Part shown: positions 8,236 to 15,798 of the stretch, piece after piece
How the letters are laid out: the number at the start of each line of letters is the position of its first letter
Position numbering within the stretch: the first letter of the stretch is position 1
From: JABWBD01 sp040768665
Lineage (GTDB): Bacteria; Planctomycetota; Planctomycetia; Pirellulales; Thermoguttaceae
Assembly (NCBI GenBank): GCA_040768665.1
Contig: JAXGMN010000025.1
Coordinates: 1-64,000 of the forward strand
Direction of reading: 5' to 3'
Length of the DNA stretch: 64,000 nucleotides
Position numbers and translations under genes: made by a program
Notes under the pieces: model-generated
What the model was told of the DNA's origin: nothing
Database searches by the model: none
The model's input: the letters and a program-made list of their open reading frames with translations, nothing else

Positions 8236-9368
8236 AGACGGGCGGGCTGGCCGGCGTCGTGGCGGGGAAAACTGCCATTTCCACGGTTGGTAAAGAAGGA
8301 GTCGGCCTGACCTACCGCGGATACTCGATCGAAGATCTGGCCGAACGGGCCACTTTCGAGGAAGTGGCTCACCTGTTGATCCACGAACGTCTGCCCGCGA
8401 CGAACGAACTCGACGAGTACCGCTGGCGGCTCATCCGCCTCCGCAAGGTTCCCGCACCGCTGAGGACGGCCCTCGAGCAGTTGCCCTCCGAAACGCATCC
8501 GATGGACGTTTTGCGAACCGGCTGCTCCGCCCTGGGCTGCATGGAGCGCGAGCGGCGTTTCAGCGACCAGGAAAAGGTCGCCGACCGGCTGCTGGCTGCG
8601 CTGCCCGGCGTGCTCCTCTACTGGTATCACTTCAGCCACTTTGGCCGGCGGATCGAAACCGGCTCGGATCAGCCGTCTCTAGCTGGTCATTTCCTCCGAT
8701 TGCTGCACGGCACGCCGCCGGAAACGGCGCACGAGCGGGCCTTGGACTTGTCGCTCATCCTTTACGCCGAGCATGAGTTCAACGCCTCGACCTTTGCCGC
8801 GCGCATCGCGGCCTCCACGATGAGCGATTTCCACTCGGCGATCACCGCCGGCATCGGCACCCTGCGCGGCTGGCTGCATGGCGGAGCCAACGAAGCCGCA
8901 CTGGCGTTGATCCAGTGCTTCACCGACCCCGACGATGCGGAAGACGGGGTCATGGAAGCCCTTGCCTGGAGACAACGAATCATGGGGTTCGGGCATCGCG
9001 TTTATACGGTCAGCGACCCGCGATCCGACGTGATCAAGCCGTGGGTTGCACGCCTGGCCCGACGCGAGGGCGAACAGAATCTGTTCGCGATCTGCGAACG
9101 GATCGAAGAGGTCATGTGGCGCGAGAAGCGGCTCTTCCCGAATGTCGACTTCTATTCCGCGCCCCTCTATCAGTGCCTGGGCATTCCCAAGGCGATGTTC
9201 ACTCCGTTGTTCGTCTTCGCACGCGTCGCGGGCTGGGCAGCCCATGTCTTCGAACAGAGGGAAGACAACAAGCTGATTCGTCCCGCCGCCGAGTACGTCG
9301 GCCCCGAACCACGCCCATTGCCCGCACGAACTTGGTCCAAGACCCCTGCCGGCTCGTCCGGCAGGTGA
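8211..9368 (+). CDS. prpC: 2-Methylcitrate synthase (citrate synthase family), probable ATC start
   Basis: Condenses propionyl-CoA with oxaloacetate. Catalytic residues are visible in EHEFNAST (His), GFGHRVY (His) and NVDFYS (Asp), and the N-terminal TVGKEGVGLTYRGYSIEDLAE and HLLIHERLP are typical of PrpC. The first standard start in frame (GTG 8259) would cut off the conserved 'GGLAGVVAG' stretch, which is coded just upstream. The likeliest start is ATC 8211, placed 6 nt after a strong AAAGGGG (8198-8204), inside the end of prpB; this gives 385 aa, close to E. coli PrpC. The last 8 residues (TPAGSSGR) come from the first unit of a 68-bp tandem repeat, so the native C terminus has been replaced or extended. 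Confidence 0.9.
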   Translation: MTTEQTKVKTGGLAGVVAGKTAISTVGKEGVGLTYRGYSIEDLAERATFEEVAHLLIHERLPATNELDEYRWRLIRLRKVPAPLRTALEQLPSETHPMDVLRTGCSALGCMERERRFSDQEKVADRLLAALPGVLLYWYHFSHFGRRIETGSDQPSLAGHFLRLLHGTPPETAHERALDLSLILYAEHEFNASTFAARIAASTMSDFHSAITAGIGTLRGWLHGGANEAALALIQCFTDPDDAEDGVMEALAWRQRIMGFGHRVYTVSDPRSDVIKPWVARLARREGEQNLFAICERIEEVMWREKRLFPNVDFYSAPLYQCLGIPKAMFTPLFVFARVAGWAAHVFEQREDNKLIRPAAEYVGPEPRPLPARTWSKTPAGSSGR

Positions 9369-9594
9369 ATCAGGTTCAACAGCTAACCAATCAGTGCCCA
9401 AGCCCATAAACCCCTGCCGGCTCGTCCGGCAGGTGAATCAGGTTCAACGGCTAGCCAATCAGTGCCCAAGCCCATAGACCCCTGCCGGCTCGTCCGGCAG
9501 GTGAATCAGGTCCAACAGCTAACCAATCAGTGCCCAAGCCAGTAGACCCCTGCCGGCCGGCAGGTGAATCAGGTTCAACAGCTAGCGTGCAAAG
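9343..9594 (+). repeat. 68-bp tandem repeat, three full units plus a partial unit, each with a hairpin
   Basis: Units start at 9343, 9411, 9479 and 9547, exactly 68 bp apart. Each begins with CCTGCCGG-CTCGT-CCGGCAGG, a perfect 8-bp stem with a 5-base loop, followed by a copy of AGGTGAATCAGGTTCAACAG and a unit-specific AACCAATCAGTGCCCAAGCC. The fourth unit has lost 5 bases in the hairpin loop and breaks off at about 9587. Units differ by only a few substitutions, so the array is young. It forms the 3' end of prpC and the 5' end of prpD, and 68 is not a multiple of three, so the frame changes from unit to unit. It is not a CRISPR: there are no variable spacers. Confidence 0.9.
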
Positions 9595-11053
9595 CTCGCC
9601 CTCAAAACAGCGCATCGCCACAACGATCACCTCCGACGAGTGGGATCCTCTCATCCTCGACATCGCCGACTATGTCGTCGGGGCCGAAATCCGTAGCGAA
9701 GACGCTTACCGCACGGCCAGACTCTGCCTGATGGACAGTTTGGGATGCGCACTGTTTTCTCTGTCCTACCCCGAATGCACAAAACTGCTCGGCCCGGTGG
9801 TTCCCGGAGCGGTCCTGCCCGGTGGCGTCCGTGTGCCCGGAACCGCCTGGCAGCTCGATCCGATTCACGCCGCCTTCAATCTTGGCACGATGATCCGCTG
9901 GCTCGACTACAACGACACCTGGCTCGCGGCCGAATGGGGCCATCCATCGGACAATCTCGGCGCGATCCTCGCCTCTGCCGACTGGGTCAACCGATGGGCG
10001 GGCATGAAGCCGCTGCTGTCGGTCCGCGATGTCCTCTCTGCGATGATCAAAGCCTACGAAATCCAGGGCATCCTTGCATTGGACCACGCGTTCAACCGCG
10101 TGGGGCTCGACCACGTGCTCCTGGTCCGGGTGGCCAGCGCCGCCGTCGCCGCGGCCTTGCTGGGCGGATCTCGAACTGAGGTGCGAAATGCCGTGTCCAA
10201 CGCGTGGATCGACGGCGGCTGCCTGCGGACCTATCGCCATGTCCCCAACACAGGCTCTCGGAAATCCTGGGCGGCCGGTGATGCCACCAGCCGCGGCGTT
10301 CGATTGGCGCTGATGGCACTGCACGGCGAGATGGGGTATCCCTCCGCGCTGAGCGCGCCGGTGTGGGGTTTCTGCGACGCCCTCTTCCGCGGCCAACCGT
10401 TGCGAGCTGCCCGCCCGTTCGCGAGCTACGTCATCGAGAACGTTCTGTTCAAGGTCGCCTTTCCCGCAGAGTTCCATGCCCAGACCGCTGTCGAGGCCGC
10501 CGTCCGGTTGCATGACCAGGTGCGAGGCCGGGCCGACGAGATCCAGCGGGTGCGAATCGAGACGCAGGAGTCGGCCGTCCGGATCATCGACAAACGAGGT
10601 CCGCTCGGCAATCCGGCCGACCGCGACCACTGTCTCCAGTATATGACCACCGTTGCCCTGCTCGAAGGAACGCTTTCTGCGGAGCATTACCAGGACGCAT
10701 TCGCGAGCGATCCCAGGATCGATCGGTTGCGGAGCAAGATCGAAGTTGTCGAGAAGCCTCGCTACAGCCGCGACTATCTCGATCCCGACAAGCGGAGCAT
10801 CGCGAACGCCGTGCAAGTCTTTTTCGCCGACGGCAGCGCGACCGATCGCGTGGAAGTCGAATATCCGCTCGGCCATCGCCGTCGCCGTCCCGAGGCGATC
10901 GGGCCGCTGGCCGAAAAGTTCGAGGCAAACGTGGCGACACGTCTGAGCGGCCCACAACTTCAAACCGTGCTTGACCTGGTCCGCGATCCCGAGCAGATCG
11001 ATTCAATGTCGGTCGATGAGTTCATGGCTTTGTTCGTCGTGACGGACCACTGA
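9587..11053 (+). CDS. prpD: 2-Methylcitrate dehydratase
   Basis: A 488-aa MmgE/PrpD-family enzyme that dehydrates 2-methylcitrate in the methylcitrate cycle. Long stretches match PrpD: RLCLMDSLGCALFSL, MIRWLDYNDTWLAAEWGHPSDN, LDHAFNRVGLDHVLLVRVAS, RKSWAAGDATSRGVRLAL, FPAEFHAQTAVEAA and NPADRDHCLQYM. A GTG at 9587 gives a length close to E. coli PrpD (483 aa); the frame stays open to another GTG at 9530 inside the 68-bp repeat, which would add 19 repeat-derived residues. There is no strong ribosome-binding sequence for either. The 3' end overlaps the convergent serine hydrolase gene by 32 bp. Confidence 0.92.
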   Translation: MQSSPSKQRIATTITSDEWDPLILDIADYVVGAEIRSEDAYRTARLCLMDSLGCALFSLSYPECTKLLGPVVPGAVLPGGVRVPGTAWQLDPIHAAFNLGTMIRWLDYNDTWLAAEWGHPSDNLGAILASADWVNRWAGMKPLLSVRDVLSAMIKAYEIQGILALDHAFNRVGLDHVLLVRVASAAVAAALLGGSRTEVRNAVSNAWIDGGCLRTYRHVPNTGSRKSWAAGDATSRGVRLALMALHGEMGYPSALSAPVWGFCDALFRGQPLRAARPFASYVIENVLFKVAFPAEFHAQTAVEAAVRLHDQVRGRADEIQRVRIETQESAVRIIDKRGPLGNPADRDHCLQYMTTVALLEGTLSAEHYQDAFASDPRIDRLRSKIEVVEKPRYSRDYLDPDKRSIANAVQVFFADGSATDRVEVEYPLGHRRRRPEAIGPLAEKFEANVATRLSGPQLQTVLDLVRDPEQIDSMSVDEFMALFVVTDH

Positions 11054-12836
11054 CTTCCGTTGCAGTCTCTTGGCTGCCGGCGGCGGTGTCCCGATCGTTC
11101 TTGACCGCCGCAGCAATCGCCTGAAACAAGCGGGCCGACCATTCGGCGCTGCGCTCGCCACTCTCCTTGCGGACCTGCGTAACGACGAGTTGCTGCTCGG
11201 GATCAATGACCAGTATGCATCCGGAGAAAGAGCCGTGGCCAATCGTGCGCGGACTGAAGAGCAAATCTTCCGCCCGCTTCGAGTCTCGCGGAGCGCCGGC
11301 CTTCACGTGGCGGATCCAGTGCAGGCCGATCCCCTCGTCCTCCACGTAGCCACGCTCGGGCACGCGAAGCGGCTCGGGCAGGAGCCGGTCGAACGTCTGC
11401 GGAGCAATGAACTCCCAATCGCCGTAGCTGCCCCGGTTGGCGATCCACTGCGCAAGGATGGCGAGCTCCATCGCAGTGAACTCGCCGTCGGAGCTGGCGT
11501 TGCCGATCGGCACGTCGCCAAAGCCGAGGGGCTGGAAAAGATGCTCGTGATAGAGCCGGACGGCCGGATTCCCGGCAAGGAGCTCCATCGCCTTGGCCGC
11601 CAGCTCGAAGCCCAGCCCGCTGTAGGCATACCGTACGTTCGGTTCGTTTACGTCGATCCCGTTGAGAATAATATTTTCCAGATGCGGGTTCCGCATGCCG
11701 CCCCAATCGCCGTGGCCGGACAGGCCGCTCGTGTGGTTGAAACACTGCCGGAACGTCGGCACGTGCGGATCGCCCTCCGGATAATCGGGAAAGACGACCG
11801 AGAGCGGATCGTCCAGCTCGATTCGCCGCTGATCGAGGAACTGGCTGAACAGCAGCGCGGTGACCGTCTTCGTAATCGAGGCGACCCAGCAGCGGTAGTC
11901 GCGCCCGATCGGTTGCCCGCCCGCGTCGCGGCCAAAAGCCTCGTGAGTGACGATGACGCCGCGGCGCGCGACGAGCGTCACCATCGGCTCGCCGGTATCC
12001 TCCGCCCATCCTCGGCAGACCTCGTCGATCCGGGCCTTGGCGTCGGGGCTCACGCCGGCCTCGGCCGGCGATCCTTCGTGAAGCGTGGTGGCCGGCACAT
12101 CGCGGCGACGCGGTGGCTGAAGCGAACGGACCCGATCTTGGAGGCCCTGAAGCCTGATCTTCAGCTCCAGGTGGTAACCATCGTTCACCACGCCGGCGGA
12201 TTCGATGAATCTCGCCGGCCGTCCCAGCGGCTTCGCCTCGGCGAGTCCGGCCATCAAGATGGCAACCTTTTCGCTGTCCGCGAGCGTGCGGAGAAGCATG
12301 TCACTCGCGGCGCGGGTGATTTCCGCCTGATGCTCTCTCAAGACGGCCGGAGCCTCGGGCCCGGGAAAGTCCGGAAAGGCAGCCGTCAGATCGGGAACAT
12401 AGGAACTGAGGAGGTCCTTGGGCGGCGCAAAGAACGTCATTGAACGACGGAGCGGCGTTCCGTTGGGAGCCCTACCTTCGATCCATGCCAGCCACCGGCC
12501 AGGCTCGCGGGGCGCAGGAAACTCCTGGAGCTTCGCGTCGAACCAGCGGACGCGGAGTCGGCCGTCGCACCCCAGACACCGGACTCCTTCCAGGTCGCGC
12601 CAGACGATCCTCGGCGTTTCGCCGGGCTGAAAGATCCAGGTGCCCGGTTTGGCCGTGAGCAGTTCCTGGGACTGAAACTGTCGCCGCTCTTCCTGTTTGC
12701 GTTTCGCCTCCGCCTCGCTCGTCGACGACGCGTCCTCGGCTTTCGGAAGGGGTGCGACCTGGGCAAGACCGTGGCCTGCGTGGAATCCGGTGAGGCAAAC
12801 GACCCATATCAGCATTACGTTGCGGCTCAGGTCCAT
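11022..12836 (-). CDS. Secreted serine hydrolase, beta-lactamase/class C penicillin-binding protein family
   Basis: A 604-aa protein with an N-terminal signal peptide (NVMLIWVVCLTGFHAGHGLAQ), a unique region of about 250 residues, and a C-terminal beta-lactamase-type domain (about residues 270-590). The catalytic SxxK is SITK in WVASITKTVTALLF; the YxN-type position reads YSG in YAYSGLGFEL; the KTG/HxG-type motif is HGSFSG. Such exported hydrolases act as esterases or D-amino-acid peptidases; the substrate is unknown. ATG 12836 was preferred to a GTG two codons earlier. It is convergent with prpD and overlaps it by 32 bp, with no intergenic terminator. Confidence 0.85.
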   Translation of the reverse strand: MDLSRNVMLIWVVCLTGFHAGHGLAQVAPLPKAEDASSTSEAEAKRKQEERRQFQSQELLTAKPGTWIFQPGETPRIVWRDLEGVRCLGCDGRLRVRWFDAKLQEFPAPREPGRWLAWIEGRAPNGTPLRRSMTFFAPPKDLLSSYVPDLTAAFPDFPGPEAPAVLREHQAEITRAASDMLLRTLADSEKVAILMAGLAEAKPLGRPARFIESAGVVNDGYHLELKIRLQGLQDRVRSLQPPRRRDVPATTLHEGSPAEAGVSPDAKARIDEVCRGWAEDTGEPMVTLVARRGVIVTHEAFGRDAGGQPIGRDYRCWVASITKTVTALLFSQFLDQRRIELDDPLSVVFPDYPEGDPHVPTFRQCFNHTSGLSGHGDWGGMRNPHLENIILNGIDVNEPNVRYAYSGLGFELAAKAMELLAGNPAVRLYHEHLFQPLGFGDVPIGNASSDGEFTAMELAILAQWIANRGSYGDWEFIAPQTFDRLLPEPLRVPERGYVEDEGIGLHWIRHVKAGAPRDSKRAEDLLFSPRTIGHGSFSGCILVIDPEQQLVVTQVRKESGERSAEWSARLFQAIAAAVKNDRDTAAGSQETATEVSGPSRRTKP

Positions 12837-12848
12837 AGACACACGTTA

Positions 12849-13064
12849 TCAAGGTTCCAGGTCGCAGGCAAGCGACGGTCTCCGTAAACGGGCGATCTGG
12901 CCCCAAGGCGGCGTGCCGTCGGCGCAATCCAGATCGAGATAGATGCCGTAATCTTGGACCACATCGGCTCTCTCCGCGCGGCTCCATCGCGAAACGCGGA
13001 ACGGGCAGCCGAACTCGTGAGACTTCTGATATTCGCGACTATCAGCTCTGAGCTTGTCGGACAT
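12849..13064 (-). CDS. Small ORF, 71 aa, unknown
   Basis: Starts at ATG 13064 and reads into the gap before the serine hydrolase gene. The product contains FGCPFRVSRW and YGIYLDLDCADGTPPW, which looks more protein-like than most shadow frames here, and the local GC is lower than in the flanking genes. I recognise no family. It could be the remnant of a larger gene, and the rest of the 12837-13156 gap shows nothing clear apart from the ribosome-binding site of the next gene. Confidence 0.3.
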   Translation of the reverse strand: MSDKLRADSREYQKSHEFGCPFRVSRWSRAERADVVQDYGIYLDLDCADGTPPWGQIARLRRPSLACDLEP

Positions 13065-13156
13065 GGGCGTTCTTGACCGAGGCCATTTCGCTCACTAGAC
13101 TCAAGAATGCAGCGCTTGGGGTGCACTTCACAAAGCGATCGTGGGAGGGAACTTCG

Positions 13157-15523
13157 ATGTCGAGCGAAGCGAGAATCCTCTCTCGGGGTTGGGCTCTCGA
13201 GACTCTGTTGTCGATCCTGATGGTCGGCGGCATTCCAGAAACGTGCGAAACGGCTCACGCAGACAGCCCGATGCCCAGCGACGTGGCGATCCGTGCGGAG
13301 GATCTGGGCTTCGACGAGATCCTGTTCGTCAAACGCAAGCCCTACTCCTCGGATCACTACTACACCGATATCAACAACGGCACCAGCGCGGACCGGTTCG
13401 TACCGGAGAACGGCATCTACATTTACAGCATCCGCACCCGTTCGGAACGGCCGGTGGTCACTGCCCCCGACCTGCCGGGCGGCAAAGGCTTTGTGGGCAA
13501 GATCAGCCTGTCGTTCGACGCGAAGAAGGTCGTTTTTGATTTCCGTCGGGATCCCGGCTCCGGGTTCCGCATCTGGGAAGTCAACACCGACGGCACGGGC
13601 CTCCGCCAGGTCCTCCTTCCGCCGGCCGACGAGGTGGAAAAAGCGGCACGCTGGCATCCTTCCTGGCACACCGACGACATTCATCCCTGCTATCTGCCCG
13701 ACGGCAAGATCCTCTTCTCCTCGACCCGCTGCGAGCACACGATCCTGTGCGGTGGATCGGGTTCGCTGGTCGCCCCGGGGCTGCACCGGATGGATGCGGA
13801 CGGCACGCACGTTGAACAGCTCACTCGCAGTCCGGTAAGCGAGCTTTGTCCGGTCGTGCTCGACGACGGCCGTGTGATGTATCACCGGTGGGAATACATC
13901 GACAAGGGCGCCCGTGTGGCCAAGACCGTCTGGTCGATGAATCCCGACGGCACGCGATCGCAAGAACTCTGGGGGCTGGCCGACGACGAGACGACGGTCT
14001 ATACGTACCCGCAGCCGCTTCCCGGCAGCAACCGCCGTTTCGTCTGCGTCGGGACGTGCCATTATCCGCAAGGCGGTTGCCTGGGGTCGGTTATGCTGGT
14101 CGATTGCGGAAAGGGCATGCGGACGCGCGGCCCCGACCCGGACGAGGCGAATTTCATCCGCGGCGACGACCGCTATCCGGTGATCAACATTACGCCCGAG
14201 GTGTTTGTTGAGTGCCGGACGGAAGCCGGTTGGCATTTCCGGACGAAAGACGGCGGATACGTCCACGACCGCGACGGCCGCAGCGGGCACTTATATACGC
14301 ATCCCTTCCCCGTCAGCGATCGGCAGTTTCTGGTTTCCTACAAGGTGGACCCCACGGACCATTACAAGGAAGTTGCCAACGCCTACGCGATCTACCTGAT
14401 CGACACCGAGGGTCGCCGCCGGTTCATCCACGCCGACGCGGCACTTTCCTGTTGGCATCCGCTGCCGCTGGCGGCGCGAACGGTTCCGCCCCAACTGCAA
14501 TCCATCCGGAACGCTGAGTATGCGGCCCATAACGAGGCAGTGTGCCTGGTGGCCAACGTCTACCAGGGGATGGAAGGAGTTAAGCCGGGGGATGTCAAGT
14601 GGCTGCGGATCAACGAGGCGCTGCCGCGCTACTGGTCCACGGGGCGGCGCTGGTCGCCGTCGCTGAGCAGCTCGAGTTGGAAGGCCGCCCTTTGGCCTCG
14701 GGTGCAGTGGGGCGTCGTGCCGGTGGAGAAAGACGGCTCGGCCTACTTCGTGGTACCGGCTAATCGGGCCATCTTCTTTCAGGCCCTGGACGCCGACTTC
14801 CGGGAACTCCAACGGGAGCGAACCTATGTGAACTACGCTGCGGGCGAGGTCCGTTCCTGCACGGGCTGTCACGGACAGGCCAACCATACCACCAGGCTGG
14901 ACGGCTCCACGACGCCTCGCGCCCTGACGAGGCCGCCAAGCAAGCCGCAGGCGCAGCCGTGCGACCTGGTCGAAAACGGCGGCGATGGACAAGCGGGCCA
15001 GGTGATCCACTACCCCACAGATATCCAACCGATTCTCGACGCCCGGTGCGTCGGTTGCCATGGTGCGGAAGATCCGGCCGGCGGACTGAGGCTGACTGGC
15101 GAGGTGACCCAGTTTTACAACACCTCCTACGAAGAACTGGCCCGCAGGGAATTGGCCGGCCCGATCATCGCCGAATTCACATCGTTCCTCCAGGGCGATC
15201 GGGGCAACTACAACGGCGTCTATATGCCGCCGGGGAGCCTGGGATGCCCCACGAGCCCATTGATTGCCGTGCTGACCGACCCCTCGCATCCGAAGAACGC
15301 GACCGACGACCACTCCACAATGCTCACGGAAATGGAACTGATGGTGCTCAGTCGTTGGGTCGACACCAACTACCAGTTCTATGGCAGCTACTTTGGTCGG
15401 CAGCATCCTCATTGGCTCAACCCGGATCCGGCCATCCCCGCCTACCGTCCGGCGACCGATTTCCGGCGCAAGGCGACGTTCGAAGAAGCGATCAGTTTTC
15501 TCGCCCCGCCGTGGCACCGATAG
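13157..15523 (+). CDS. HzsA-like secreted di-heme protein
   Basis: A 788-aa exported protein. After an N-terminal hydrophobic segment (LLSILMVGGI) comes a long beta-propeller-like region with PxG/NPDG turns (SFDAKKVVFDFRRD, DGKILFSSTR, MNPDGTRSQEL), then two CxxCH heme c sites: CTGCH at about residue 568 and CVGCH at about 631. This is the layout of the hydrazine synthase alpha-subunit-like family widespread in non-anammox planctomycetes, so it should not be read as hydrazine synthesis: the beta and gamma subunits are absent. An electron-transfer or oxidoreductase role at the cell surface is likely. ATG 13157 is chosen because GGGAGGG lies 6 nt upstream; the frame is open 84 bp earlier without a signal. 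Confidence 0.85.
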   Translation: MSSEARILSRGWALETLLSILMVGGIPETCETAHADSPMPSDVAIRAEDLGFDEILFVKRKPYSSDHYYTDINNGTSADRFVPENGIYIYSIRTRSERPVVTAPDLPGGKGFVGKISLSFDAKKVVFDFRRDPGSGFRIWEVNTDGTGLRQVLLPPADEVEKAARWHPSWHTDDIHPCYLPDGKILFSSTRCEHTILCGGSGSLVAPGLHRMDADGTHVEQLTRSPVSELCPVVLDDGRVMYHRWEYIDKGARVAKTVWSMNPDGTRSQELWGLADDETTVYTYPQPLPGSNRRFVCVGTCHYPQGGCLGSVMLVDCGKGMRTRGPDPDEANFIRGDDRYPVINITPEVFVECRTEAGWHFRTKDGGYVHDRDGRSGHLYTHPFPVSDRQFLVSYKVDPTDHYKEVANAYAIYLIDTEGRRRFIHADAALSCWHPLPLAARTVPPQLQSIRNAEYAAHNEAVCLVANVYQGMEGVKPGDVKWLRINEALPRYWSTGRRWSPSLSSSSWKAALWPRVQWGVVPVEKDGSAYFVVPANRAIFFQALDADFRELQRERTYVNYAAGEVRSCTGCHGQANHTTRLDGSTTPRALTRPPSKPQAQPCDLVENGGDGQAGQVIHYPTDIQPILDARCVGCHGAEDPAGGLRLTGEVTQFYNTSYEELARRELAGPIIAEFTSFLQGDRGNYNGVYMPPGSLGCPTSPLIAVLTDPSHPKNATDDHSTMLTEMELMVLSRWVDTNYQFYGSYFGRQHPHWLNPDPAIPAYRPATDFRRKATFEEAISFLAPPWHR

Positions 15524-15552
15524 CCGGACATTAAGCGGTGGAGTATGCCGAA

Positions 15553-15798
15553 CTACAGACTCTCCGGCGAGTCGGCTCGCCGGCGCTTGTTGTGTCGTTT
15601 GCGTACCAAGTGGCTGGGATTTCCGGACGGGCCTGATGGAGCGAAGCATAGCACGAGGGCCGGCGTGAGGATGAGATCGGCCACGAGTGCCGCGAGTACC
15701 GCGACGGCCGAGAGTACGGCAAACACGCGGACGGCAGGGATCGTGGAAGTCGCGATGGCCGCAAAACCGCCGACCGTCACAAGTGCCGCCGCGTTCAT
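15553..15798 (-). pseudogene. Remnant of the C-terminal membrane segments of an RND/MMPL-type transporter
   Basis: Encodes 81 aa with two hydrophobic helices: ALVTVGGFAAIATSTIPAV and VFAVLSAVAVLAALVADLIL, followed by TPALVLCF. This is the pattern of the last two transmembrane helices of RND-superfamily proteins (AxxxVGGFxVL ... LLxALxADLxLxPALL). The rest of the transporter (over 700 residues) is absent. The ATG at 15798 overlaps the stop of the large PQQ gene as ATGA, so it may still be translated as a small membrane peptide. A basic tail (RKRHNKRRR) follows the helices. Confidence 0.6.

Noticed and set aside
9343..9594. Repeat array considered as a CRISPR
   Set aside because: Units are contiguous 68-bp tandem copies with no variable spacers, and there are no cas genes in the window.
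13157..15523. Evidence for anammox metabolism
   Set aside because: HzsA-like proteins are widespread in planctomycetes that are not anammox; no other hydrazine genes are present.
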